Shown here: positions 34,703-43,988 of the stretch, one piece after another
How the letters are laid out: each line of letters opens with the position of its first letter
Numbering within the stretch: position 1 is the stretch's first letter
Notes under the pieces: generated by a model
Told to the model about the DNA's origin: nothing
What the model saw: the letters and a program-made list of their open reading frames with translations, nothing else
Database searches by the model: none
Position numbers and translations under genes: made by a program
NCBI RefSeq assembly: GCF_008195825.1
Contig: NZ_CP043329.1
Coordinates: 496,001 to 560,000, forward strand
Direction of reading: 5' to 3'
DNA: 64,000 bases
Source: Pedobacter aquae
GTDB lineage: Bacteria; Bacteroidota; Bacteroidia; Sphingobacteriales; Sphingobacteriaceae

Positions 34703-37555
34703 TCAATAATTTAAAATCAAACCAAATTCGAATATCGGTTTTTTGTTGATGCTTTCTTCAGCAGGCATAATAATTTTTGTCCCGAAATCTACATTGGGCA
34801 GGTAAAATCTCAGGATATTCAAATCCGTTCTCAACTCTGCACCATAAGACCTCAGCCCATTTCCTTTTCCTATGTTTTCAAAATCAGTAAAAATACCACC
34901 TTTAAAACGTTTGATATAAGCAAGCGGTCCAACTTCCCAATCGGGGTAAGCAATAGGGAAACGGTAATCAAGCAAGAAAGAATTATGCAACCTGTCTAGT
35001 GCAGGTAAATTAAGAAAGCCGCTTGCTCTAGCAATATCAGTATTAAACCTATAAACACCGCTGTTGCTTTGCCAGTTAAAGTTAAGCTGTAAGCTGTGGT
35101 TGCTAAACAAGCCGGGTGTATTCACAAAAGTTTTTAAAATGAGGTTGCTGCCATCAAAATTACTGTCAAAGGGTAAATGCTCATACAAAATATTGAAGTT
35201 TAACAGCCAAGGCGTAGCTAAATCTCTCTCGCTTCTTAAAGTCCCTAAGCCCATAAAAAATTGGTATTTCATAGGGAAGCTTATTTGCATAGGGAAATTA
35301 TTGGGTTGTAAACTTAAATTGTATCTGCTGGTATAACCGCTACTGATGTTAAAGCCTGTAGAAAAACCTTTGTTTAGCCAATTGGTAGCAAAAGGAATAG
35401 TGATGCCAAAATTACTTACATGTTCTCTCCAGGTGAAAGGTACCACAGTTTCTCCGTTGGGTCTAATCAATCTTACAGAACTAAATCTTCCACGGTTTTC
35501 ATAATCGGCAGTAAAAATAGGGTAGTATTTTTTAAAGCTTACCGTAGCTCGGTATTCGCTGTTTCTTAATCCAAAATTATAAGCATATCCTACGGTTGAT
35601 GAAAAAGTATTGAGCTTGTTGTCTGATGCCAAATCAAAACCAATTACGTATTGATTGTCTATTTCGCTTTCTGTATTTGTAGGTCTTAAACTGTGGAAAT
35701 AAAACAAGTGAGCTGCTTCTTTATAGGGTTTAATTGGATATTCCTTTTCAGGGATGTCTTGAAAAACGTTACAAGTGTTTTCCTGCGATATAAGCGGTTT
35801 AAAATATTGAAGGAAGTTATCGGGCTCTTTGTCCCTTAAAGTTGATTTAGCGCTATTTAAATCAATGGATACGATGCGATGGCCGGTATGTTGGTAATCG
35901 CTAAAATATAATTTTTGATTTTTAGGGTCATAAGAAGGTTGGTAAGCACCAAATTGCGCATCGCTAATTCTGCTTATTGCTTTTGTGCTCAAATCAAAAC
36001 TGTAGATATTATCTGTACCGTTAAAGTGCGCTTTAAAAAGAATTTGCTGTTTGGCAAACGTAGGTCTAGATATTAATTGCCTTACCGGAGCAAATAATTT
36101 TTCTATAGCGCCATTTTCTAAATCATAAACCAATAAGGTTTTGCCATCTTGGTTTAAAGCTGTTACCACTACTTTTTTACCTGCATCATCATATTGTGGC
36201 GTTTGTAAAATATAGTTTTGGGGGTTTGGATAGCTTTTTAACTCTTCTCCATTTTGTGCACTTAGCTCAACCAAAGAAAATTGATTGTCATAACTCACCT
36301 TTACCACGATAATTTTTTTGCCATCGGCAGATAGGGCAGGAGAGAAGTATCTGCTCTTATGGGTTAACTGTTTAAAAGTTTTGTCTTTGAGGTTATAAAT
36401 ACAAATAACATTAAAAGATTGCTTGCCATATCTTTTATCCTGACGGTATTCATCCCAAACCAACAGATTAGCTGCATAATGCAAATTAGGCTCTAACTGA
36501 AAACCTATTCTTAAAAGTGTTTCTTCTTTTTTGTTTTTGATAAGCGTGATAGCAGGTGTTTCTGCATACGACTTTTTGATGCATACCAAATCGCCTTCTG
36601 CTGTTAGGTAAGGCAACTGATAAAAAGTAGGTATTTGAGCTTCTTCATGGTAAGCTGTTTGGTATAGGGTTTTACCCGATGAATCTGACTGCTTTGCCCA
36701 AAGCGAGTCTAGTTCTTGCATGGTGTTTTTGTAAAGCTGAGAAGTGCCTATGCCAGCATGCTTTTTTAAGGATGATGTGAAGTTATAAGGACGTATAGGA
36801 AAGCGAGCCATTCTGCTTAAAGTTTTATCTAAAATTTGCTCGCCAAAATCTCTTCTCATTTTGCTCGTGAGGAAGTATCCTAAGGTGTAATAATTGGGGA
36901 CTATATCCTTAAAAGAACCTAGGTAATTTTTAGAATAGGAGTAGTGTTTATTGCTACCTAAGTTAGTTCTTAAAGCAAGTTCAAAATAAGGTTGTCTGCC
37001 TCTTCCCCCTGGACTTAAAACTGTCTCCGTAACAACCGCATCTCCTTCAAAAAACCAAGGTGGTAAATTGATGCCGAAGAGCGCCAATTTTAACTCTTCA
37101 AAAATGGGAGCTCCTAAACTCGGTACCAATTTATCAAACTGCACAACGTGTCTTAGCTCATGCAAAGCTAGGCCATTTAACCAGTCTTGTGAATCAAATT
37201 CCTGAGATGGGATAGTGTAAAACTCTGACCTTCTTGGGGCCATTTGTACAAAGCCATTGGATACCACGCCACGGTTCTGTAAGATGATGGAAATAGGTTT
37301 GGGTTTACGACCTAAAGACTTGCTAACATCATTAATCATTTTCTCTAGCAAATTAGCCATTCGCTGCGCATCTTGTTCTAGTGGGGTAGGGTAGATGATT
37401 TGGAACTGTGGGGTGTTAATTTGGTTGAACTTTACACTTGGTGGGTTTTGTTCGCTACTAAAAAGCTGCCCAAAAACCATATATGAATTAAAAGTTAATA
37501 TAAATATACTTAATGTATTGATTATAAGTTTCTTATTGTATTTTAATGATTTCAT
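34703..37555 (-). CDS. Large exported protein: HExxH peptidase domain, TolB-like repeats and C-terminal barrel
   Basis: A 950-residue exported protein. After the signal peptide (FILTFNSYMVFGQ), a gluzincin-like domain holds HELRH (about residues 134-138) and a downstream FFEGDAVVTETVL, candidate zinc ligands. A middle part has TolB/PD40-like propeller blades (SADGKKIIVVKVSYDNQFSLVEL, YDPKNQKLYFSDYQH), and the last about 350 residues are amphipathic strands ending in EFGLILNY, typical of an outer-membrane barrel. It may be a surface or periplasmic protease tethered by its own barrel; function unknown. Confidence 0.75.
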   Translation of the reverse strand: MKSLKYNKKLIINTLSIFILTFNSYMVFGQLFSSEQNPPSVKFNQINTPQFQIIYPTPLEQDAQRMANLLEKMINDVSKSLGRKPKPISIILQNRGVVSNGFVQMAPRRSEFYTIPSQEFDSQDWLNGLALHELRHVVQFDKLVPSLGAPIFEELKLALFGINLPPWFFEGDAVVTETVLSPGGRGRQPYFELALRTNLGSNKHYSYSKNYLGSFKDIVPNYYTLGYFLTSKMRRDFGEQILDKTLSRMARFPIRPYNFTSSLKKHAGIGTSQLYKNTMQELDSLWAKQSDSSGKTLYQTAYHEEAQIPTFYQLPYLTAEGDLVCIKKSYAETPAITLIKNKKEETLLRIGFQLEPNLHYAANLLVWDEYRQDKRYGKQSFNVICIYNLKDKTFKQLTHKSRYFSPALSADGKKIIVVKVSYDNQFSLVELSAQNGEELKSYPNPQNYILQTPQYDDAGKKVVVTALNQDGKTLLVYDLENGAIEKLFAPVRQLISRPTFAKQQILFKAHFNGTDNIYSFDLSTKAISRISDAQFGAYQPSYDPKNQKLYFSDYQHTGHRIVSIDLNSAKSTLRDKEPDNFLQYFKPLISQENTCNVFQDIPEKEYPIKPYKEAAHLFYFHSLRPTNTESEIDNQYVIGFDLASDNKLNTFSSTVGYAYNFGLRNSEYRATVSFKKYYPIFTADYENRGRFSSVRLIRPNGETVVPFTWREHVSNFGITIPFATNWLNKGFSTGFNISSGYTSRYNLSLQPNNFPMQISFPMKYQFFMGLGTLRSERDLATPWLLNFNILYEHLPFDSNFDGSNLILKTFVNTPGLFSNHSLQLNFNWQSNSGVYRFNTDIARASGFLNLPALDRLHNSFLLDYRFPIAYPDWEVGPLAYIKRFKGGIFTDFENIGKGNGLRSYGAELRTDLNILRFYLPNVDFGTKIIMPAEESINKKPIFEFGLILNY

Positions 37556-38262
37556 TAAATCTTTATGCTAATTTTTTTAGTATTAAGGTTTTTTTAATTT
37601 TATATTTACTTGAATTTTATATTCATTTAAAATTTATAAGTATCTGATTTTAAATTTTATATATTTATTTATATAAAATCATACATAAGATGTTTTTCTG
37701 TTTTATAATGTCTATTTTTCATCAAAATAGGCCTCTTTTTATCTTTCCAATATAGGCTTTTTAAATCATTAAAAAATACACTAAGAAGAAGTTTTGATGT
37801 TCTTTTTCATCGCTTAAGGAAGCGCTAAAAATTCTCATTTTTCAAAAATTGTATACGAAATGGCAAAGCTATTTAGTTTAACGCCACGCTCCTGTACTCT
37901 TGTTTTTCGTTATTTTTCTTTTTGGATGAGCTAAAAAATAAGCTCAATTTGAAATTGCTATACTTGAATTTAATAAGCATTATTAGGAGTACTTAGTGTA
38001 TTTTGATTTTGTTTTTTTCATGACGAATTAAACAAGGTAAATATTCCAAAGAGCTTTATTATATCTTCCTAACTCGTGGTGTAAAAAGAAAAAAGGAACT
38101 TAGGAATTAGCTTCTCTAAAGCGGTAACACCAGTAGTCGTCTCACTTAATAGTGGCGTTAAGATTGTCTAAAATTAAGCTCATGAAAGAAGATACCTTAT
38201 GAGAAATAGAGGTCAAACTAAGTCATGAAACTGCGAAAGAAATAGGAGATCAATAGCCTTTT
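37556..38262. other. 707-base spacer with a 13-base inverted repeat and no recognised gene
   Basis: A long AT-rich gap between two minus-strand genes. It has no open frame of note. AAAATACACTAAG (37773-37785) and its exact reverse complement CTTAGTGTATTTT (37992-38004) bracket about 232 bases, which could be the relic of a small mobile element. Near 38181 a short + strand stretch reads like an eroded coding segment (EIEVKLSHETAKEIGDQ after one stop), but too little remains to assign. Confidence 0.5.
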
Positions 38263-39162
38263 TTAAGGATGTAAGTTCTTGCTTAATTGTCTTTTTTCGA
38301 GTTGGGTTTTTACAATGGGATATAAGAAGATGGTAGCTAAAATAATGCTTGCTCCGACGTAAAATCCGTTGGTCATTTGCTCGTCTTTACCGAAGATAAA
38401 CAAGGCTAAAATGATAGCATAAACAGGCTCTAAATTGGTGATTAAAGCTACCCTAAAAGCGCTCAATTCCTTCATCACCATTACCCCAGCTACATAAGCT
38501 ACAGAGGTACAAATGGTACCTAAAATCAGTAAATAAACGATGTCTGAAAGGTCTAAAATCATGGCTTTTGTATAGCCATTTGTAAGTAATAAATAGAAAG
38601 AAATCCAACAGAAAGCACCTATCAATTCGTAATAAGTAATAACTGTAGCTGCTCTATTTTTAACTTGTTTAGCGTTGATAATAGAAAAAATACTGGCACA
38701 AAAGGCACTAGAAATACCCATTATAATACCTGTTTCGTACTCGGTTTCGAACTTAAAAATCATGTAAATACCTACAATAATTAGAAATCCAACCAAAATT
38801 TCCAATTTGGAAACAGATTTGGAGCTAAATAAAGGCTCTAGAACGGCTGTAAATAATGTTAGGGATGAAAGGCACACCATAGCAACGGATACGGTAGAGG
38901 CTTTAATAGCGCCAAAAAACAAGATCCAGTGTAAACCAACTATTCCACCAGTTAAAAAAAGCTTGATAAATTGTTCCTTATTAACGCTAAAATTTATCTT
39001 TTTATACTTAAACCAAAGGTATAAAGAGCTAAAAGCTATCAATACCCTATACCATGTTAAATGGGTTTCATTAATAGAAATAAGGGCCCCTAAAATGGCC
39101 GTAAACCCCCACACAAATACGGTTAAGTGTAAGATTAAGACATTGCTTAGCTTAAATTTCAT
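38263..39162 (-). CDS. EamA/DMT family permease
   Basis: A 299-residue permease with ten hydrophobic segments in two EamA repeats (first about residues 8-130, second about 145-285, with ELIGAFCWISFYLL and NLEPVYAIILALFIFGKDE). Such drug/metabolite transporters export amino acids, nucleosides or other metabolites; the cargo is not predictable. Its start is two bases after the stop of the LptF/G-type gene, so it belongs to the tgt-permease operon. Confidence 0.88.
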   Translation of the reverse strand: MKFKLSNVLILHLTVFVWGFTAILGALISINETHLTWYRVLIAFSSLYLWFKYKKINFSVNKEQFIKLFLTGGIVGLHWILFFGAIKASTVSVAMVCLSSLTLFTAVLEPLFSSKSVSKLEILVGFLIIVGIYMIFKFETEYETGIIMGISSAFCASIFSIINAKQVKNRAATVITYYELIGAFCWISFYLLLTNGYTKAMILDLSDIVYLLILGTICTSVAYVAGVMVMKELSAFRVALITNLEPVYAIILALFIFGKDEQMTNGFYVGASIILATIFLYPIVKTQLEKRQLSKNLHP

Positions 39163-39164
39163 GA

Positions 39165-40259
39165 TTATTTTGGCGCTTTGATAGCTAAATATACACCTAA
39201 AAGCGCAAAAATTATATTAGGTATCAGCACAGCTACAATAGCAGGTAAGCCTCCTTTAAGGGCAAAAACGTTAGCAAATTGTATGAAAAGGATGTAAACA
39301 AAACTCAATAAAATACCTAAACCAAGGGGTAAACCTACACCGCCTCTTACTTTTCTTGATGATAAAGCTACACCAATTAAGGTTAAAACATAGGTAGAGA
39401 AAGGGTAGGTCCAGCGCTTATATTTCTCTAATTCTAGGTTCACCATAACACCTGTGCCTCTTATTTTTTCTTTTTCTATCTTATCATTAAGCTCCCAATA
39501 GTTCATGGCAGAGTATATGTTATCTCTGATATCAAAATCTATAGGTTTCATATCTAAGGTGGTATCTTTCTCTAAACCTTTTTCCATACGTTCTTTTAAG
39601 CCATCAACATGTCTGATGCTGTAGTTTTGGATTTTCCATTTTCTTGATACGGAGTCCCAGCTTATTCTATCGCTTATGAGCTTGGATTTTAGCTCTTTAT
39701 CTTTAAACTTTTCTAAAGAAAAACGATAACCCGTATTGCTTAGGTTATCAAAAGATTCCATATAGATATAAGTATTTTCATCTAGTTGTAGGTGTACGTT
39801 TTCTCTAGATGTATCTTTTATTTTAGTATAGGTATTTTCGAAATTTATCATCAACCTATTGGTTTCAGGGATGATAAATAAATTGAAAATCATGTTTACA
39901 ATGAAAATAACCGTAGCAGCAATGAAATAAGGGCGTAAAAATCGATTAAAACTTGCTCCACCGCTTAAAATAGGAACAATTTCTGTTTGGTCGGCCATTT
40001 TAGCCGTAAAGAAAATAACAGAAATGAAGTTGATTAAAGGCGATAAAAAGTTGAGATAGAAAGGAATAAATCCGCCATAATACTCAAAAACAATCTGGCT
40101 GATGGTTGCCTTGCTTTTTAAAAAATCATCAAGCTTTTCAGATATATCAAATACCACAGAGATGACAACAAAAATCCCTAAGGTAAAAACAAAAGTTCCT
40201 AGGTATTTCTTAATGATATACCAGTCTATCAGCTTGATGTAATTGTCTAAAAATTTCAT
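39165..40259 (-). CDS. LptF/LptG family permease
   Basis: A 364-residue YjgP/YjgQ-family protein, permease of the system that carries lipopolysaccharide to the outer membrane. The start DWYIIKKYLGTFVFTLGIFVVISVVFDISEKLDDF is typical, as are the early helices with the segment FFTAKMADQTEIVPILSGG, a long periplasmic beta-jellyroll domain, and the C-terminal three helices. Only one such gene is present here. Start codon immediately follows the tgt stop. Confidence 0.9.
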   Translation of the reverse strand: MKFLDNYIKLIDWYIIKKYLGTFVFTLGIFVVISVVFDISEKLDDFLKSKATISQIVFEYYGGFIPFYLNFLSPLINFISVIFFTAKMADQTEIVPILSGGASFNRFLRPYFIAATVIFIVNMIFNLFIIPETNRLMINFENTYTKIKDTSRENVHLQLDENTYIYMESFDNLSNTGYRFSLEKFKDKELKSKLISDRISWDSVSRKWKIQNYSIRHVDGLKERMEKGLEKDTTLDMKPIDFDIRDNIYSAMNYWELNDKIEKEKIRGTGVMVNLELEKYKRWTYPFSTYVLTLIGVALSSRKVRGGVGLPLGLGILLSFVYILFIQFANVFALKGGLPAIVAVLIPNIIFALLGVYLAIKAPK

Positions 40260-41390
40260 TTATAGTCTTTGAGCGAGCGCTTTAACCATTTTATTTTTCC
40301 AGTCGTAAAACTCTCCTGAAATAATTTTTTCTCGAGCTTCTTTTACCAACCAAAGGTAAAAATGTAAGTTATGCAAAGTAGCAATTTGTGCGCCTAATAT
40401 CTCTTTAGAATGGATTAAATGCCTTAAATAAGCTTTAGTATAAAATTGGTCAGAAAATAAATCGCTATCGGGGTCAATAGGAGAGAAATCATCCTTCCAT
40501 TTCTCATTTTTGATATTGATGAAACCATGCCTGGTAAATAACATGCCGTTTCTAGCATTTCTGGTAGGCATTACACAGTCAAACATATCAATACCTAAAG
40601 CAATATTTTCCAATATATTAATAGGTGTACCCACACCCATCAGGTAACGTGGTTTGTCTTGAGGAAGTATTTCGCATACCACCTCTGTCATTCCATACAT
40701 TTCCTCGGCTGGTTCACCAACAGAAAGTCCGCCAATAGCGTTTCCTTCGCGGTTTTGTTCGGCTATAAATTCAGCAGATTTTCTCCTTAAATCTTTATAA
40801 ACAGAGCCTTGTACAATAGGGAATAAGGTTTGCGAATAGCCGTATTTAGGTTCTGTAGTATCAAATCTATCAATACAACGTTTCAACCAACGATGCGTCA
40901 TATCTACAGATTTTCTGGCATAAGTATAATCACAAGGATATGGTGTACACTCATCAAAAGCCATAATGATATCTGCACCGATGGTTCTTTGAATATCCAT
41001 CACATTTTCTGGCGTAAACAAGTGCTTAGAGCCATCAATATGCGATTTAAAAGTAACGCCTTCTTCTCTTATCTTTCTTACCTCTGTTAAAGAATACACT
41101 TGGTAGCCACCGCTATCGGTTAAAATAGGTAAATCCCAACCGTTAAATTTGTGTATACCTCCAGCTTTTTCTATTACATCTAAACCTGGTCTTAAGTAAA
41201 GGTGATAGGTGTTTCCTAAGATAATTTGGGCTTTAATATCATCTTTTAGCTCACGCTGATGCACCGCTTTTACCGTACCAGCAGTACCAACAGGCATAAA
41301 AATTGGTGTTTGAATAGTTCCGTGGTCTGTTGTTATTTCTCCTGCTCTGGCTTTTGATAAAGGATCTTGCGCTGCTAATTTAAACTTCAT
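40260..41390 (-). CDS. tgt: tRNA-guanine (queuine-type) transglycosylase, zinc cysteines absent
   Basis: Inserts a queuosine precursor at the wobble guanine of tRNAs for Asn, Asp, His and Tyr. The catalytic Asp92 (TDSGGYQVYSL) and Asp271 (MFDCVMPTRNARNG) are present, with GGLSVGEP and MGVGTP motifs; length is 376. The usual CxCxxC zinc-binding motif is replaced: aligned positions read Ser309, Leu311 and Asp314 (PIDPDSDLFSD), while the fourth ligand, His340, is kept. This suggests a version that does not bind structural zinc in the usual way. It is the first gene of an operon with the LptF/G-type and EamA permeases. Confidence 0.93.
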   Translation of the reverse strand: MKFKLAAQDPLSKARAGEITTDHGTIQTPIFMPVGTAGTVKAVHQRELKDDIKAQIILGNTYHLYLRPGLDVIEKAGGIHKFNGWDLPILTDSGGYQVYSLTEVRKIREEGVTFKSHIDGSKHLFTPENVMDIQRTIGADIIMAFDECTPYPCDYTYARKSVDMTHRWLKRCIDRFDTTEPKYGYSQTLFPIVQGSVYKDLRRKSAEFIAEQNREGNAIGGLSVGEPAEEMYGMTEVVCEILPQDKPRYLMGVGTPINILENIALGIDMFDCVMPTRNARNGMLFTRHGFINIKNEKWKDDFSPIDPDSDLFSDQFYTKAYLRHLIHSKEILGAQIATLHNLHFYLWLVKEAREKIISGEFYDWKNKMVKALAQRL

Positions 41391-41577
41391 TAATGGTGTT
41401 GATGATAAAATACCTGCAAAAGTAACAAAAAATAAAGCATTTTAGGATAAGCAAAGGGCAGGTGTAAGTCAATTTTAATTTAGAAGAGACCATAAATAAA
41501 TTTTAATTTCGCTTACGATGATGTTCATTTTTATGAAACAAAATATCAGGATGTTAAACAAAAGTTTGATTTTTAGC

Positions 41578-41585
41578 TAAATTTG
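41578..41585 (+). promoter_or_regulatory. Putative promoter of the glycosyltransferase operon, -7 box TAAATTTG
   Basis: TAAATTTG matches the TAnnTTTG consensus and ends 28 bases upstream of the TTG start at 41614. No good -33 box is visible. Confidence 0.45.
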
Positions 41586-41613
41586 AGAACTTTGCAAATC
41601 TTATTCAATTATA

Positions 41614-42735
41614 TTGGAAGCTTATTTATATTATACTTTATTAATTCTGCTGCAAGTTGCCTTTATCATCCAATTATATTATTTATGGATTGTTCAGCAT
41701 AAATTTATAGCCTATACCATTCCAGAAGTAGTAAATAGCAGCAATCAAAAAGTTTCTGTTATCATTTGCGCTAGAAACGAAGCTCAAAATTTGAAAGAAA
41801 ATTTACCCCTTATCTTTCAACAAAAGGGATTAGATTATGAAGTCGTGGTTGTAAATGATTGCTCATCAGACCAAAGTGATGAGGTTTTAAGAGTATTACA
41901 GGCTCAATATCCAAACTTAAAAGTAGTTGTAAAAGAAGAACATCCACGTTTTAAAACCGGTAAAAAGTTTGCTGCTACTTTAGGTATTAAGGCGGCAAGT
42001 AACGAAATATTAGTTTTTACTGATGCAGATTGTAAACCCACTTCTGATTATTGGTTGGTTAATGTATGCCAGCATTATGATAAACCTCAAACAGAAATTG
42101 TATTGGGTTTCTCTCCTTATGAAAAGAAAAGCGGCTTTTTAAATAAGCTTATCAGGTATGAAACCTTCCAAACAGCGCTTAATTATTTCTCTTTTTCCCT
42201 TTCGGGAGATGCTTATATGGGCGTAGGCAGGAATTTATCTTATAAAAAGTCGTTGTTTTTTAAAGGAAAAGGTTTTGCCGCACACATGCATATTCCCTCT
42301 GGTGATGATGATTTATTTGTAAACCAAAACGCTACATCTTCTAATACCACGATAGAAATAAGACCAGAAACACACCTATTAAGCGAACCTAAGCTTACAT
42401 GGAAAGCCTACTGGAATCAAAAAATGAGACATTTAGGTGCGGGGAAGTTTTATAAGGCATCGCATCAAAAGAAATTAAGCATTCAAGTTATTTCTGCAAT
42501 TTCTTTTTATATCCTTTTGATAGCTTGTTATGCGCTTCAAATAGAGGTTGTATTGATAAGTGTTTTATTGTTTTTGAGACTATTAGCTCAAATTTTTATC
42601 TTTTATAAAGCTATGCTTAGGTTAAAAAGTAAAGATTTAATATATTGGGTACTCATTTTAGACTTATTCTATTACATATACCTTAGCATTTTAAGCATAA
42701 GAGGCTTGTTTAGAAAGAAAATTGTATGGAAATAA
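41614..42735 (+). CDS. Family 2 glycosyltransferase, membrane bound
   Basis: A 373-residue GT2 enzyme with an N-terminal membrane helix (YYTLLILLQVAFIIQLYYLWIV), a GT-A core (VSVIICARNEAQNLKENLP, VVVNDCSSDQSDE, the DxD motif at FTDADCKP, GDDDLFVNQ) and C-terminal helices. The sugar and acceptor are unknown. The start is TTG at 41614; no ATG in frame is better placed. It overlaps the sigma factor gene by 10 bases and so heads an operon with rsmG. Confidence 0.87.
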   Translation: MEAYLYYTLLILLQVAFIIQLYYLWIVQHKFIAYTIPEVVNSSNQKVSVIICARNEAQNLKENLPLIFQQKGLDYEVVVVNDCSSDQSDEVLRVLQAQYPNLKVVVKEEHPRFKTGKKFAATLGIKAASNEILVFTDADCKPTSDYWLVNVCQHYDKPQTEIVLGFSPYEKKSGFLNKLIRYETFQTALNYFSFSLSGDAYMGVGRNLSYKKSLFFKGKGFAAHMHIPSGDDDLFVNQNATSSNTTIEIRPETHLLSEPKLTWKAYWNQKMRHLGAGKFYKASHQKKLSIQVISAISFYILLIACYALQIEVVLISVLLFLRLLAQIFIFYKAMLRLKSKDLIYWVLILDLFYYIYLSILSIRGLFRKKIVWK

Positions 42736-43340
42736 ATCCAAACTTTTCAGAAAATGCCAGAAACGACTATCATCTGGTCATAAGCGCTAAAACAGGCAGC
42801 CAAAAGGCCTATGCAGAGCTCATGCATCGTTATAAAGATTCTATCTACTTTATGGTGTTAAAGATGGTTAATAATAAGGATGATGCAATGGATTTAACCG
42901 TTTCTACCTTTGCTAAAGCTTTTGAAAATCTTGAAAAATATAAACCAGATTTTGCTTTTAGTACCTGGTTATTTAGAATAGCTACCAATAGTAGTATAGA
43001 TTTTATTAGGAAAAAGCGTTTGCAAACAACTTCTTTAGATAGTTTTTCTAATGAAGATGGTGAAGAAAGGATTTTTGAAATCAAAAGTGATGTTTTAAAC
43101 CCCGAAGAGTCATCTATAAAAAAGCAACAAACAGAGCAATTAAAAGAAATTGTAGATAAGCTTCCAATACGCTATAAAACATTAATCATATTGCGTTATT
43201 TTGATGAACTATCTTACGAGGAAATTTCTGTACAATTAGATTTACCTTTGGGGACGGTAAAAGCTCAGCTCTTTAGAGCCAGAGATTTATTATCAAACAT
43301 ATTAAATAAAAGAAAAAAAGACCCTGGTAGTGACTTCTAG
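42726..43340 (+). CDS. ECF-type RNA polymerase sigma factor
   Basis: A 204-residue sigma-70 family regulator with region 2 (YAELMHRYKDSIYFMVLKMVNNKDDAMDLTVSTFAKAF, STWLFRIATNSSIDFIRKKR) and region 4 (LKEIVDKLPIRYKTLIILRYFDELSYEEISVQLDLPLGTVKAQLFRARDLL). No anti-sigma factor gene is adjacent. It overlaps both the upstream GT gene (10 bases) and rsmG (11 bases), an unusual tight arrangement. Confidence 0.92.
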   Translation: MEINPNFSENARNDYHLVISAKTGSQKAYAELMHRYKDSIYFMVLKMVNNKDDAMDLTVSTFAKAFENLEKYKPDFAFSTWLFRIATNSSIDFIRKKRLQTTSLDSFSNEDGEERIFEIKSDVLNPEESSIKKQQTEQLKEIVDKLPIRYKTLIILRYFDELSYEEISVQLDLPLGTVKAQLFRARDLLSNILNKRKKDPGSDF

Positions 43341-43962
43341 TATTATATCTCAATATTTTCCGGATTTATCCGATATCCAAAAGCAACAATTTGATCAGTT
43401 GTTTGAGTTGTATTCTTTTTGGAATGCCCAAATAAATGTTATTAGCCGTAAGGATATAGATTTATTGTATGAGCGTCACATCTTACACTCATTAGGTATC
43501 GCTAAGGTTTATGCTTTTAAACCTGGTCAACATGTATTAGATGTGGGTACAGGAGGAGGTTTTCCGGGCGTACCCTTAGCTATTTTATTTCCTGAAACCG
43601 AGTTTTTATTGGTTGATTCTATAGGAAAGAAAATAAAAGTAGTGAATGAGGTAGCGCAAGGTATTGGCTTAAAAAATTTAAAAGCTGTACATAGCAGGGC
43701 CGAGCAAATTAACCAAAAGTTTGATTTCATTGTTTCCAGAGCGGTAACACAGCTTAAAGATTTTTATCCTTGGATACGAGGTAAGTTTAAAAAGCAAAAT
43801 ACCGAGGGTTTAAAAAATGGAGTTCTTTATTTAAAGGGTGGCGATTTAACTCAAGAACTTCAAGAATCTGGACTTAAACAAATCAAACTTTATCCCTTAC
43901 AAGATTATTTTAAAGAAGAGTTTTTTGAAACCAAATATGTAGTTTATTTGCCAGCACAATAA
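43330..43962 (+). CDS. rsmG: 16S rRNA (guanine527-N7)-methyltransferase
   Basis: Methylates G527 of 16S rRNA. The SAM-binding motif HVLDVGTGGGFPGVPLAI and the family region YERHILHSLGIAKV are present, with SRAVTQLKDFYPWI. Length is 210. The start is GTG at 43330, overlapping the sigma factor gene by 11 bases; no in-frame ATG upstream is better. Confidence 0.93.
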   Translation: MTSSIISQYFPDLSDIQKQQFDQLFELYSFWNAQINVISRKDIDLLYERHILHSLGIAKVYAFKPGQHVLDVGTGGGFPGVPLAILFPETEFLLVDSIGKKIKVVNEVAQGIGLKNLKAVHSRAEQINQKFDFIVSRAVTQLKDFYPWIRGKFKKQNTEGLKNGVLYLKGGDLTQELQESGLKQIKLYPLQDYFKEEFFETKYVVYLPAQ

Positions 43963-43988
43963 TTTTTTACCTAAATCTATTTTAAAAC

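Noticed and set aside
38175-38256. Small open frame (EIEVKLSHETAKEIGDQ) in the 707-base spacer
   Set aside because: It contains a stop codon, is too short and matches no family I know; noted only as a possible relic.
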